Source of the DNA: Megaustenia siamemsis
Taxonomy: Eukaryota > Mollusca > Gastropoda > Stylommatophora > Ariophantidae
Assembly (NCBI GenBank): GCA_032433765.1
Contig: JAVIAB010000160.1
Coordinates: forward strand, 39,367,917-39,431,916
Reading direction: 5' to 3'
Length of the DNA: 64,000 nucleotides
Under the pieces are notes generated by a model. The model ran no database searches. It was not told the origin of the DNA and saw only the letters and a program-made list of their open reading frames with translations. Below are positions 1-11,354 of this stretch, piece after piece (within the stretch, counting starts at the first letter, position 1; every line of letters starts with the position of its first letter). The translations under genes and the position numbers were made by a program.

Positions 1-130
1 CCTCTAATAATGGGTACCTGCGAATTTCTGTGGGACATAAATTCGGGCTGACGTGACACCGACCACCTTACACCCACAAAAACACTTTTGGTCATAGAAA
101 ATACGGACACAACACCATATCTTCCTCCCC
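1..130 (+). mobile_element. SINE-A-related relic, 5' end outside window
   Basis: The stretch runs parallel to the body of the SINE-A family defined at 11657-11926, in the same order: AATGGGTACC near base 9, ACACCGACCACCTTAC near 55, and ACACAACACCATAT near 107. It is clearly diverged from the other copies and lacks the tRNA-like head, which would lie left of base 1. It is followed by a C-rich tract at 124-148. Homology rests on collinear short matches only. Confidence 0.5.
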
Positions 131-177
131 CCCCCTTTCCTCCCCATGCGCTAATCAAAGCGTCGAGTGAGCCTTTA

Positions 178-1535
178 ATTTCTCTGTATCCGTGTCATTG
201 CACCAACTAAACTATCCTCTAACTTTCTCTGTCTCCGTGTCATTGCACCAACTAAACTATCCTCTTACTTTCTCTGTCTCCGTGTCATTACACCAACTAA
301 ACTATCCTCTAACTTTCTCTGTATCCGTGTCATTGCACCAACTAAACTATCCTCTTACTTTCTCTGTATCCGTGTCATTGCACCAACTAAACTATCCTCT
401 AACTTTCTCTGTATCCGTGTCATTACACCAACTAAACTATCCTCTATCTCTCTCTATATCCGTGTCATTGCACCAACTAAACTATCCTCTAACTTTCTCT
501 GTATCCGTGTCATTACACCAACTAAACTATCCTCTAACTTTCTCTATATCCGTGTCATTACACCAACTAAACTATCCTCTATCTCTCTCTATATCCGTGT
601 CATTGCACCAACTAAACTATCCTCTAACTTTCTCTGTATCCGTGCCATTGCACCAACTAAACTATCCTCTAACTTTCTCTGTATCCGTGTCATTACACCA
701 ACTAAACTATCCTCTATCTCTCTCTATATCCGTGTCATTGCACCAACTAAACTATCCTCTAACTTTCTCTGTATCCGTGTCATTGCACCAACTAAACTAT
801 CCTCTAACTTTCTCTGTATCCGTGTCATTACACCAACTAAACTATCCTCTATCTCTCTCTATATCCGTGTCATTGCACCAACTAAACTATCCTCTAACTT
901 TCTCTGTATCCGTGTCATTGCACCAACTAAACTATCCTCTAACTTTCTCTGTATCCGTGTCATTACACCAACTAAACTATCCTCTAACTTTCTCTGTATC
1001 CGCATTGCACCAACTAAACTATCCTCTAACTTTCTCTGTATCCGTATCATTGCACCAACTAAACTATCCTCTAACTTTCTCTGTATCCGTGTCATTGCAC
1101 CAACTAAACTATCCTCTAACTTTCTCTGTATCCGCATTGCACCAACTAAACTATCCTCTAACTTTCTCTGTCTCCGAGTCATTGCACCAACTAAACTATC
1201 CTCTAACTTTCTCTATATCCGTGTCATTGCACCAACTAAACTATCCTCTAACTTTCTCTGTATCCGTGTCATTGCACCAACTAAACTATCATCTAACTTT
1301 CTCTGTCTCCGTGTCATTGCACCAACTAAACTATCCTCTAACTTTCTCTGTATCCGTGTCATTGCACCAACTAAACTATCCTCTAACTTTCTCTGTATCC
1401 GTGTCATTGCACCAACTAAACTATCCTCTAACTTTCTCTATATCCGTGTAATTGCACCAACTAAACTATCCTCTAACTTTCTCTGTATCCGTGCCATTGC
1501 ACCAACTAAACTATGCTCTAACTTTCTCTTCCGTT
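178..1535. repeat. 45-bp minisatellite, about 30 units
   Basis: The unit contains CATTGCACCAACTAAACTAT followed by CCTCTAACTTTCTCTGTATC. Variants swap CTAACTTTCTCTG for CTATCTCTCTCTA, and two units lack 3 bp (near 1002 and 1134). Because 45 is a multiple of three, the array stays open for over 400 codons on the + strand and partly on the - strand; this is an artefact of unit length. The subtypes recur in a semi-regular order, which suggests duplication of multi-unit blocks. Confidence 0.97.
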
Positions 1536-2060
1536 CTACAAACAATCAGTCTCCCATAGACATATCTCCATGTTTTACTCTTTATATTTGGTAAAATCTC
1601 CTTCTGTGTTTCTCTTTGTACGTAATTTAATCTATTTCAACATGTGACCGTTCAGATTATTGTAAAGTTGCTTTTTCATGCGTTAAAAAGGAATCGATAG
1701 TTTAAAAAAAAAAAGTAATCAGAAAAACAATGTTGTCTACAAGAGAAGTATTTAAAAAGTGTACAATTTTACTTCGGATCTGGGTGGTCGAGGAAAAACG
1801 TTGTCTGCTGGACAAGAAAGTCGGATGTTCGAACCTCGTCACAGGTAGTGAGAGTTCTTGTCGTCGAGTTTGTGATTGACCGTCCTACAGTCTCTGGGTA
1901 GTGAGCTGCGATGTTTAGCCATCTCGAATAACGTCAAAAAAGATGAATTAAATACAAATAAAGAAGGAATTGAGTGCACTTTGCGCACATTAAAGAACTC
2001 TAGTGAGTTAAAATTCAGAAAGAGTAATCCAAACGGTCGGACACAAATTATTAGAACCCT
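1536..2060. other. Unique AT-rich spacer
   Basis: No convincing gene. The short open frames near 1839-2070 on both strands resemble nothing I recognise. A phrase at 1825-1860 (TTCGAACCTCGTCACAGG...) weakly resembles 51930-51960 (TTTGAATCCCGCTACAGG...), which could be the edge of an old tRNA-like repeat. Confidence 0.4.
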
Positions 2061-2074
2061 ACCCATGTGACTCA

Positions 2075-2245
2075 GCCGCGATAGCTCAGTGGTTAGTTAA
2101 CTGGGCAACAAAGGACAAGAGGTAGGGTTCCATCCCAAACGACGGCTTCCGAGTTCACCCAGCCTTAAATGGGTACCGGATTTATGGTCACTAACACCAT
2201 ATTCCATATACGCCACTTCTCGTGACGGGGGCTCTCTACTTGTTT
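2075..2245 (+). mobile_element. SINE-A copy with internal deletion
   Basis: tRNA-derived SINE. An A-box-like TAGCTCAGTGGTTAG and a B-box-like GGTTCCATCCC (GGTTCGATCCC in other copies) are followed by the family core ACCCAGCCTTAAATGGGTACC. About 100 bp of the body is missing between ACCGGATTT and ATGGTCACTAACACC. Perfect 14-bp target-site duplications, ACCCATGTGACTCA, flank it at 2061-2074 and 2246-2259, so the deletion was either present at insertion or arose in place. Confidence 0.92.
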
Positions 2246-2329
2246 ACCCATGTGACTCATCGTGCTTTACAATTCGTTACAAAAGGGTCAGTATTTTCTT
2301 AGGAGATTCTCAGTAAATTAGAGGATATG

Positions 2330-2704
2330 GTGGTTAGTTGCGTTCGCCCGATGACTAAAGTATTCTAGAGTATCGTAGTAGACTAGAATATTCCTCTTCA
2401 TCATCCGCCCTTAAAAGGACGTAGTGTACGTGTCTGCGTTGTGTTGTAGTTTACAGTATAACTGTTATATTTGCGCCTTTCGTCCCAACACATCCGACTT
2501 CAGCACGACATTTTTGAGCACCGAGTTGTCTTCCATCTTCGATCCCTGCACGCTTGGCCAGACTAGACAGGTTAGTCTGTTACTGGAGGCCCCGCGGAGA
2601 GGTGGAGCAGGGTCTGGATGGTTTTGGTTCACCGATTATGGCGCAAGCCATCAGCTGTGGGTCGCTAACAACCCTCAGCTCTGGTGCTGGTAGGCGCTTT
2701 ATTG
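2330..2704 (-). mobile_element. SINE-C copy (unnamed short retroposon)
   Basis: Reverse-orientation member of a roughly 370-390-bp interspersed family also seen at 43777-44143, 44990-45381 and, degraded, at 23160-23395. Shared landmarks read on the + strand are CATCCGCCCTTAAAAGGACG, CACATCCGACTTCAGCA and TGGCCAGACTAGACAGGTTA. A 9-bp direct repeat GAGGATATG at 2321-2329 and 2705-2713 fits a target-site duplication. I do not recognise the family and see no convincing tRNA or 5S promoter. Confidence 0.75.
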
Positions 2705-2767
2705 GAGGATATGATCAAAGCAGCTGTGGATGCCTCCGAACTGCGCTGACGATGATCCTAGCATAAC

Positions 2768-2892
2768 ACAGCATTTGTTAAATATTTACACAACATTTGT
2801 AAAATATGTACATAGCATTTGTTAAATATTTACACAACATTTGTAAAATATGTACACAACATTTGTAAAATATTTACACAACATTTTCTAAG
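2768..2892. repeat. Short 22-bp tandem repeat, about 6 units
   Basis: Repeated ACAACATTTGTAAAATATTT with alternating AAATATGTACA and AAATATTTACA endings. Confidence 0.9.
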
Positions 2893-3585
2893 CGTTAATT
2901 TGTTTTGCGTTCGCCATCTTACATCTCTGGTTACGTTCCTGCAGTCTAGAACCTGAATTTTTTGCGTGTAATCCCTTTTTCCCTGGTAACCGTGTAAGCA
3001 TGGATGTCCTTCGCCGCACAGGCTGATAACTCCGACTCTGGAGGTACTCATATTTTTCCCATTGGGGAGTAATTGACGTTTCAAACCGGGCTTCGCTGCT
3101 GTAATCAGGTGTGGTTGCCACAGAGAGAAATCACAAATATAAAAAAAAATCCAAACTGGTGCCTCGAAACCAACGAGTCCCCATTGCTAATTTAAATCCC
3201 GCAGAAATGGTTTCAACTATTAGGTCTTTTCCACTTGAGCATTCAATGGCAAATAAAGCAAACACACTAAAAGTACTACTTCATTAACAAACCAAGCACT
3301 GTTAACTGATCATTCGTCCGTTAAACAACCAAGCAAACAAAAAAAACAATCAATGTTCTGAGTTACTTTAAGTTCATCGATATCTACACGATGGGCCTCC
3401 AAGTTAGTGTATAAATCACTACAGGTTAGCTCAGCCTATGTGTGTTAATCGGAATGTATTTAAAATTAAGTTACACAAAGAAACTGAAATATAACAAAAC
3501 AATCACATGGTCGACGAATGAAAAGAATCAAGGACAGAGAAATGTCGTTAAAACAAACGAAAAACGAAACAATTAATCTGAATGC
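2893..3585. other. Spacer, no gene seen
   Basis: Overlapping minus-strand open frames of about 80 codons near 2830-3121 have no recognisable domain and no splice context I can defend. The rest is AT-rich unique sequence. Confidence 0.4.
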
Positions 3586-3589
3586 CGAC

Positions 3590-4870
3590 TTACCAACCAA
3601 CCAATTAATTAACCAACTGTTCACCGACCTATGGATTAACCAACTAACCAACCGTTGATCAACCTAACAATTAATTAACCAACCATTCATTGACCGACCT
3701 ACCAATCAACCAATTAACCAACCGACCGTTGACTGGCTAACCAACCAATTAACTAATCAACCGTTGATCGACCTACCAACAAATTAACTAACCAACCGTT
3801 GATCAACCTACCAATTAATTAACCAACCATTCATTGACCGACCTACAAATTAACCAACCGACCGTTGACTAGCTAACCAACCAATTAACTAATCAACCGT
3901 TCATCGACCCACCAACAAATTAACTAACCAACCGTTGATCAACCTACCAATTAATTAACCAACCATTCATTGACCGACCTACAAATTAACCAACCGACCG
4001 TTGACTAGCTAACCAACCAATTAAGTAATCAACCGTTGATCGACCTACCAACAAATTAACTAAACAACCGCCGAGCGACCTACAAACCAACCAATTAACT
4101 AAACAACCGCCGAGCGACCTACAAACCAACCAATTAACCAACCAACCGTTGACCGACCTACGAAAACTAATTAACCAATCAATCTTTGACCGATCTACCA
4201 ACCAACTAATTAACTAAACAACCGTTGATCGATCTACCAACCAATCGTTGACCGAACTACCAACCAACCAATTAACCAACCAATCGTTGACCGAACTACC
4301 AACCAATCGTTGACCGAACTACCAACCAACCAATTAACTAACCAACCGTTGACCGACCTACCAACCAATTAACCAACCAATCGTTGACCGAACTACCAAC
4401 CAACCAATTAACCAATCAACCGTAAAGGTAAAGGTAAAGTACGAGACTTGAACCGGCGTCTTAGCACGCGAGTATATACCCATATGTGCTCGGCCGCCTA
4501 TCCAGAAATGTTCGGATATCTCTGTATAGTGTAGCCTCAAGCATCGAAACTCAGATGCGAAGCGACATTCCTCACCTTCCCAGGATAGTATACCCTGGTA
4601 CCCATTTCTGCCAACGGCTGGGTCGACCGTGGGGGTATTTTTTTTTTTTTTTTATTCCAACCACGAGTACAATTCACACTGCTCCCAGCGGGAATTGAAC
4701 ACGGGTTGTCCGAACGTCGGTAGTCTAGTCGGGTGGTTTTCCCAACTAGGCTACCGAGGCCCCCAACCGTTTACCGACCTACCAACCAACCAATTAACCA
4801 ACCGTCGACCGAACTACCTACTAACCAATCTACCAACGAATCGTTGACCGACTTACCAACCAATAAACCT
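3590..4870. repeat. Degenerate CCAACCAATTAA/CCGTTGACCG array
   Basis: Loose repeats of ACCAACCAATTAACCAACC and CGTTGACCGACCTACC, with superimposed 130-140-bp periodicity (compare 3660-3790, 3800-3920 and 3930-4050). SINE-B interrupts it at 4424-4763 and the array resumes to about 4865. Minus-strand frames rich in W, L and V are by-products of the repeat. Confidence 0.9.
4424..4763 (-). mobile_element. SINE-B copy, tRNA-derived SINE
   Basis: On the minus strand it starts GGGGCCTCGGTAGCCTAGTT (A-box region) and carries a B-box-like GTTCAATTCCCGC, then an A-rich run, then CCCAGCCGTTGGCAGAAATG running into GGTACCAG, and ends in three CTTTAC repeats. The 7-bp CAACCGT flanks it (4417-4423, 4764-4770), but this motif is common in the host array, so the duplication is only suggestive. 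The central block and tail match SINE-A, while the tRNA-like head is different. Confidence 0.85.
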
Positions 4871-5265
4871 TAAAATCATTCGGATAACAGACCGAGAGCA
4901 GCAACAAAAGTTATACAAGAATACATGAGCCACTTTATGAACCTCTGATCAAATTCATTTCATGCTGTCTTATCTCGTTCATTTTCAGGGCTGTTGTGTT
5001 ATACAGCTTCCAATGAACTTCGTTAAGGCCTGTTTATTCCCAGTGTTGATTTTCCATATTTTTGTTTCTCTTCCCTGATCTTTTTTTTTTCTCACTCGCA
5101 TCTCACTTTATGACTGTTTAGCAAGGGAAGACGAAAGAGTTGTATGGTCCTATCATATGGTTACCAGAGTTAAAAGAAGAAAAACAGAACACTTTGTCTG
5201 AAAAAGTAGGAATTTTATCTTTAAGAAGAAGGAGACATTTTTTTTTAATATGAAAAAATGATATG
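4871..5265. other. Spacer, no feature seen
   Basis: AT-rich unique sequence without a defensible open frame. Confidence 0.4.
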
Positions 5266-6221
5266 GTTAAAGCTTTAACTAATAAATGGACGCATTGATA
5301 TAAAACGAGGAGTAAAAAAAGGGATACGTCCTGTCACCAAGCTTGTTCTATCTTGCTCACACTGAGCAAATCTTTAAAAACATATCAGAGATGCCAGGCT
5401 TAAACATTAATGGAAAAATAATCAAAAACCTAAGATATGCTGACGGTACTGTACCACTAGCAGAAAATCCGAAAGATCTAAATCAATTACTTAATGAAAT
5501 AAACATGACAAGCAAAAAATATGGACTAGATATGAATTTCAAAAAGACTAAAACTATGATCATAAACAAAGAAAATACTCAAAACCCACAACTGGATATC
5601 AAAATTGAAGGAATAGACCTGGAGACAGTTCAGAACTATAACTACCTTGGACATACTATAACCAGTGATGGAAAATATACAACTGAAATGAAGAAAAGAT
5701 AGGAATGGCAAAAAGTAATTTTAATGTCATGAAGAACATACTAACATCAAAACAAATAACACCAGGGCTAAAACTAAGAATAGCAAAATGTTATGTCTTC
5801 TCAACATTCCTATATGGTGCAGAAACATGGACATTAGACAAGAAAACAGAACAGAGAATTGAAGCCTTTGAAATGTGGACATATAGAAGAATAGGTAGAA
5901 TTGGATGGAAGGAAAAGAAAACAAACGATGAAGTCTTAAAACAACTAAAATAAAAAGATAACTACTAAACACAATTCAAACAAAACAAATGCGATTTTTG
6001 GGCCATGTTAAAAGACACAACAGCCTACTAAAAGTAATCTTGGAGGGGAAAATACAAGGTAAAAGAGGCAGAGGCAGACCAAGACTAACATGGACAAGTA
6101 ACATCAAAAGATGGACAAACCAGCATATGACAATTTGTACCATCAAAGCAAGAGACAGAGCAGAATGGCGCTCCATGGTAGCCAACCTTCGTTGCGAAGA
6201 TGGCACTCGATGATGATGATG
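5266..6221 (+). pseudogene. RTE-type LINE (family A), 3' half of reverse transcriptase, broken
   Basis: A 5'-truncated non-LTR retrotransposon. The first open segment (about 5343-5702) carries the RT palm and the second (5705-5953) the thumb, with the typical FLYGAETWTLDKK and EMWTYRRIGRIGW blocks. A third (5989-6213) is the C-terminal tail with GHVKRHNSLLK and GKRGRGRPR. The catalytic box reads YADG instead of YADD (Asp to Gly, codon 5445-5447), and in-frame stops occur near 5700 and 5951. The element ends in a short (GAT)n tail at about 6211-6221, as RTE-clade elements do. It cannot encode an active enzyme. The same family recurs at 28612-31745 and, as 3' tails only, at 13819-13920, 24895-24995 and 26580-26680. 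Confidence 0.92.
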
Positions 6222-6720
6222 AATAAATGGACGACAGAAATCTGAACGACGTTTCAACTCAATAGGCCTTCAGCAAGAAAAAACAAACAACACATACATT
6301 GATATGTAAGTAAATAAAATTAGCCATACATAGCTAACTAATAATGGAGTATCTAAAAAAAAATAAATTTCGAACTAGAAAGAGAAATAAGAATAAAAAT
6401 GTATTTCCTGTGTACTCCATTGGCCACAGCGCAGTACACAGGGAAACAATTTCTATTCTTATTTCTCACTCTTGTTCGAAATTATTTTATTTTAAATACT
6501 CCATTATTAGTTAGCTATGTATGGCTAATTTTATTTACTTACATATCTGTGCATGTGTTGTTTGTTTGTCCTGCTGAAGGCCTATTGAGCCTTAGCGTTG
6601 TTCAGATTTCTTTCGTCCATTTATTAAGTAAAACTTTAACAATACAATTTTGCTTCTATTTTATTTTTCATTTCTCCTTTACAATCAGCTTTACTGCAGC
6701 TTCGCATTTTCATGCATTTC
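6222..6720. mobile_element. Inverted pair of Penelope-type terminal (pLTR) segments
   Basis: 6222-6413 and 6431-6628 are inverted copies with a 17-base loop. Each arm holds a version of the Penelope-terminal motif seen at 43603-43628: CTGCTGAAGGCCTATTGAGC on + at 6571-6590, and its reverse at about 6251-6276. The right arm continues to a terminal phrase CAGCTTTACTGCAGCTTCGC at about 6687, which also closes the large element at 43710-43730. This is therefore a small, old pLTR pair from a related but different Penelope-like family, with no coding sequence. It directly abuts the 3' tail of the RTE at 5266-6221. Confidence 0.75.
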
Positions 6721-6754
6721 TTTGCCTTGACTTTTATCATTAACAAGTAAACAA

Positions 6755-7265
6755 TTTTATATCAGAAAAAATGCAAGGGACATTTAATCCGAAAGTAGGA
6801 CATTTTATTTTAAAATGTAGGGCATTTTAGTTTAGAAGTTGGACACTTTATTATTTATTTTTTTGTTTTGTTTAATAGAACATTGATCACAAATATGTTG
6901 GATATTTATCAGCTAAAAGTAGGACATTTTATTTGATAAAGTATAACATTTTTTTTTCGAAAAATTAAGCAATTTTATTTGAAACAGCAGGACATTTTAT
7001 CTTTAAAAGGAGGACACTTTAGCATAAAAATGTAGAATATTTTATCTGAGAAAAAAATAAAACATTTTATTTGGGGGAAAAAAAAAACTTTTTTATCTGA
7101 AAAAGTGGGACAGTACATTTGGACAAGACAGACCTTTTATCAAAACAAGCAGACACTTTATCAGAAAAAGTAGAACATTTTTTTTTAAAGAGTACGACAT
7201 TTTATCCGAAAAAAAGTTGGACATTCTGATCTGAAAACACGGGACATTTTACCAGGAAAATAATA
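6755..7265. repeat. Highly degenerate ~25-bp repeat around GGACATTTTAT
   Basis: About 18 spaced occurrences of (A)GGACATTTTATNTGAAAAAG with heavy substitution and A-run length changes, consistent with an old decayed array. Confidence 0.8.
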
Positions 7266-7609
7266 ATTTGTTCACCGAAAAAAAGCATGAAATGACAATG
7301 TGGTGTTTATTTTCTATATAATAACGTCAAGGCCGGACACAGGACACAAACTAAAAGGCTGTTTGGTGAAGTCCATGAAATCTGATAACTCTACTCACAT
7401 GACACAGTTTCGCGGTTTTCTTAACTGTGGTTAGTTGGGAGATCGTTTTTATATGGAAATCACCAACCAACAATTCACAAAACAAATACCTTAAGATGCA
7501 ACCATCCATCCACCCATCATGTGAATCGACCAATCAGTACATCAATCAAGCAATCAGCCAATCGAACCATTCATTTATCAAGCAAGCTAACCAATCAGCG
7601 ATCATTCCT
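7266..7609. other. Sequence downstream of the exon donor, probably intronic
   Basis: On the minus strand this follows the splice donor at 7610-7615. It contains a small CAATCAAGCAATCAGCCAAT-type degenerate repeat at 7500-7600 and no further exon I can identify. Confidence 0.4.
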
Positions 7610-7615
7610 ACTTAC
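7610..7615 (-). other. Splice donor GTAAGT closing the exon at 7616-8254
   Basis: On the minus strand the coding frame reads ...GAGTTCGG then GTAAGT, a full match to the metazoan 5' splice-site hexamer. Used here, it ends the exon in phase 0 after 213 codons. Beyond it the frame runs only six more codons before a stop. Confidence 0.6.
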
Positions 7616-8254
7616 CCGAACTCCATCGCCATGTTCCGTATTGTATCCAAGAATTGGTATCCGATGACCTTCCGCCACAATGGCTGCTGTCTGAACAACA
7701 ATATAATCTCCAATAGCAACAATGACGTCAACTGAATGCAGTGTCACCAATTTATCCACATGGCTCATCTGTCTCCTGACATGCCCTTGAACTATGTGAA
7801 AGGTCAAGTTGAACCTAAAAGACCTTCCATGCGACACTTTGTTAAACATTAAGTGACGGCCATCTGCGTGGTACTCAAAATGCGGACCAGATTTTTGATT
7901 ACCTGGAATCGAAGAATTTCCACAGGAGACGTTTTGGGATTCACGCTCGCTGGGCGATCCCCCAAAGCTATATTGAAACAATGTATCCATTTCAGAAATG
8001 GTTTTATTTAAGGTGCACAGTTCCCTTGAGAATCGGTCACATATATATATGATACGAATATGGTAAACTGTGCTACTTTTACTAACTCCAGCTACATGTT
8101 TACCATCAGAATATGACGTGAACTCAACGGTTACCATAACAACTGTAACAACAATAATAACAGCTAGATGACGTAAGCTTTTTGTTAGTATGGTGTCATC
8201 ATCATCTGCGCGCATGTCTGAGGTTCGCACCGGATGTAGGTGGTTTGATGTCAT
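7616..8254 (-). CDS. Probable first coding exon of a membrane/secreted receptor-like protein
   Basis: The only long open frame in the window that is neither repetitive nor a retroelement. It begins with an ATG at 8254 and runs 213 codons to a consensus donor. Residues 30-43 form one hydrophobic segment (LAVIIVVTVVMVTV) after a polar N-terminus with an Asp run at 17-20, so it would be a signal anchor or a long signal peptide. The region after it has several N-glycosylation sequons (NKT, NVS, NSS, NLT), expected of an extracellular domain. The last 40 residues (…VDVIVAIGDYIVVQTAAIVA… then IPILGY) have the alternating strand-helix pattern of the periplasmic-binding-like ligand domain of receptor guanylate cyclases, glutamate receptors or class C GPCRs. 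That family assignment is a weak inference. No further exon is visible within the window. Confidence 0.45.
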
Positions 8255-8774
8255 ACAATATCATCGTTGTCGAATCAAGTGAATTGTGGGAAGGGCGACA
8301 ACTTGTCACACATTGTTAGTTAATCAGTAGCCATGTATCAATTTTCATTTGTAAATGTCAACATTGTACCTTGAACTTCATACTGGTGAACTTGTAATCA
8401 CTTCAATATTCTCACAGCAGTGACTAAATTATGTTCTTTACGACTGTCTATTGTATCATGATATTGATTCTGTCAATCGGCGATCAATAAAAGAACTTCT
8501 AGAAAGAAAATGGAGGAATCATTTTCGGAGTCCATATTGCGCGCACCCGTAGAAGCAACAATAAAAAGACAACCAATGAGATCACGACTACGGTAATTTA
8601 TTCAAAGCACAATTCTTCTTTTCCTTTGATTATCGCCACAAATGTGAGATTTTGTGCGCAACTACTAGGTAACCCCACTTCATGTGGTCTGTGACAGATA
8701 TTGCCAGAGTGCCTCATGTCTGCACCAAAATATTCATCTCTGTTCCTACTCTCAGCTAACAGGTTATCATTGGT
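8255..8774. other. Sequence upstream of the exon, possible 5' UTR/promoter side
   Basis: Non-repetitive DNA with no TATA or initiator element I would defend. AATAAA occurs on the + strand at about 8486 without a + strand gene before it. Confidence 0.35.
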
Positions 8775-11040
8775 CTATAAGTAACAGTTCCTCTCACTAA
8801 TTTGTGGGCCACTGTAGGCTAGGAGTTCCTCTCACTCATTTGTGGGCCACTGTAGGCTAGGAGTTCCTCTAACAAATGTGTGGGCCACTATAGGCTAGGA
8901 GTTCCTCTAACTAATTTGTGGGCCACTGTAGGCTAGGAGTTCCACTCACTCATTTGTGGGTCACTATAGGCTACGGAGATCCTCTCACTAATTTGTGGGT
9001 CACTGTAGGCTACGGAGTTCCTCTCACTCATTTGTGGGTCACTGTAGGCTACGAAATTACTCTCACTAATTAGTGGGTCACTGTAGGCTACGGAGTTCCT
9101 CTCACTCATTTGTGGGTCACTATAGGCTACGGAGTTCCTCTCACTAATTTGTGGGTCACTGTAGGCTACGGAGTTCTTCTCACTCATTTGTGGGTCACTA
9201 TAGGCTAGGGAGTTCCTCTCACTAATTTGTGGGCCTCTGTAGGCTACGAAGTTCCTCTCACTAATTTGTGGGTCACTGTAGGCTACGGAGTTCCTCTCAC
9301 TCATGTGTGGGCCACTGTAGGATACGAAGTTCCTCTCACTAATTTGTGGGTCACTGTAGGCTACGAAGTTCCTCTCACTAATTTGTGGGTCACTGTAGGC
9401 TAAGAAGATACTCTCACTAATTTGTGGCCCACTGTAGGCTACGAAGTTCCTCTCACTAATTTGTGGGTCACTGTAGGCTACGAAGTTCCTCTCACTAATT
9501 TGTGGGTCACTATAGGCTAGGAAGTTCCTCTCACTAATTAGTGGGTCACTGTAGGCACACGAAGTCCTTCTCACTAATGTGTGGGGCACTGTAGGCTACG
9601 AAGTTCCTCTCACTAATTTGTGGGCCACTGCAGACTACGGAGTTCCTCTCACTAATTTGTGGGCCACTGTACACTACGGAGTTCCTCTCAATAATTTGTG
9701 GGTCACTTTAGGCTAGGAAGTTCCTCTCACTAATTTGTGGACCACTGTACACTACGGAGTTCCTCTCAATAATTTGTGGGCCACTGCAGACTACGGAGTT
9801 CTTTTCACTAATTTGTAGGCCACTTTAGGCTAGGAGTTCCTCTCACTACTTTGTGAGGCACTGTAAACTGCGGAGTTCCTCTCACTAATTTGTGGGCCAC
9901 TGTAGACTACGGAGTTCCTCTCACTAATTTGTGGGCCACTGTAAACTACGGAGTTCTTCTCACTACTTTGTGGGCCACTGTCAACTACGGAGTTCCTCTC
10001 ACTACTTTGTGGGCCACTGTAAAATACGGAATTCCTCTCACTACTTTGTGGACCACTGTAAACTACGGAGTTCCTCTCACTAATTTGTGGGGCACTGTAG
10101 ACTACGGAGTTCCTCTCACTAATTTGTGGGGCACTGTAGACTAGGGAGTTCCTCTCACTAAGTTGTGGGCCACTGTAAACTACGGAGCTCCTCTCACTAA
10201 TTTGTGGGCCACTGTAGACTACGCAGTTTCTCTCACTACTTCGTGGGCCACTACGGAATTCCTCTCACTATTTTGTGGGTCACTATAGGCTAGGGAGTTC
10301 CTCTCACTAATTTGTGGGTCACTGTAGGCTACGGAGTTCCTCTCACTCATTTGTGGGGCACTGTAGGCTACGAAGTTCCTCTCACTAATTTGTGGGCCAC
10401 TGTAAACTACGGAGTTCCTCTCACTACTTTGTGGGCCACTGTAAACTACGGAATTCCTCTCACTACTTTGTGGACCACTGTAAACTACGGAGTTCCTCTC
10501 ACTAATTTGTGGGGCACTGTAGATTACGGAGTTCCTCTCACTAATTTGTGGGGCACTGTAGACTAGGGAGTTCCTCTCACTAAGTTGTGGGCCACTGTAA
10601 ACTACGGAGCTCCTCTCACTAATTTGTGGGCCACTGTAGACTACGCAGTTCCTCTCACTACTTCGTGGGCCACTACGGAATTCCTCTCACTATTTTGTGG
10701 GTCACTATAGGCTAGGAAGTTCCTCTCACTAATTTGTGGGTCACTATAGGCTAGGAAGTTCCTCTCACTAATTTGTGGGTCACTGTAGGCTACGGAGTTC
10801 CTCTCACTCATTTGTGGGGCACTGTAGGCTACGAAGTTCCTCTCACTAATTTGTGGGCCACTGTAGACTACGCAGTTCCTCTCACTACTTTGTGGGCCAC
10901 TGTAAAATACGGTATTCCTCTCACTAATTTGTAGTCTACTTAAGGCTAGGAGTTGCTCTCACTACTTTGTGGGGCACTGTAAACTACGGAGTTCCTCTCA
11001 TTAATTTGTGGGTCACCGTTGGCTATGGAGTTCTCTAGCT
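8775..11040. repeat. 39-bp minisatellite, about 58 units, with higher-order repeats
   Basis: The unit is CTCTCACTAATTTGTGGGCC plus ACTGTAGGCTACGGAGTTC. The multiple-of-three unit keeps frames open on both strands in places. Blocks at about 9890-10290 and 10312-10716 share the same succession of variants, including a shortened unit GGGCCACTACGGAATTCC at about 10244 and 10668. This shows a duplication of about 420 bp, roughly 11 units. Confidence 0.97.
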
Positions 11041-11354
11041 TACAAAGGTACGCTGGTTTATATTTTCAATTACTCATTTTAAAGGTAGGTGAGAAAAGAT
11101 GTATAGTCCTATCGGAGACAGATTTTAAAACATTTGTTCCACGTAAAATAACCTTTCATCGCTACATGCCATAAAAAAACAAGAAAATATGTAACTGCCC
11201 TAGTTACATTTTAAAAGGAAGTTTTACAAAATCTTACTAACATTGGAATGACATTTGTTAGCTTTCTGAAATTATCTCAAGTATCTTTGCAGGCGCTACG
11301 GAGTCTGTGATCTTTGTCTGGGTGGCCCTGGAAGTGGAAAAAAGTACTTGAACA
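11041..11354. other. Spacer, no feature seen
   Basis: AT-rich unique sequence between two arrays. Confidence 0.4.

Noticed and set aside
192..1451. 419-codon open frame of SLHQLNYPLTFSVSV repeats
   Set aside because: Product of a 45-bp minisatellite whose unit is a multiple of three. No ATG at its start, frames open on the other strand too, and no splice or promoter context.
178..1535. CRISPR-like regular repeats
   Set aside because: Units are contiguous with no unique spacers, and the context is eukaryotic.
8933..10566. Long frames in the 39-bp array (AYSDPQISERN... and LWATVNYGVPLT...)
   Set aside because: Same artefact, with 13-codon units on both strands.
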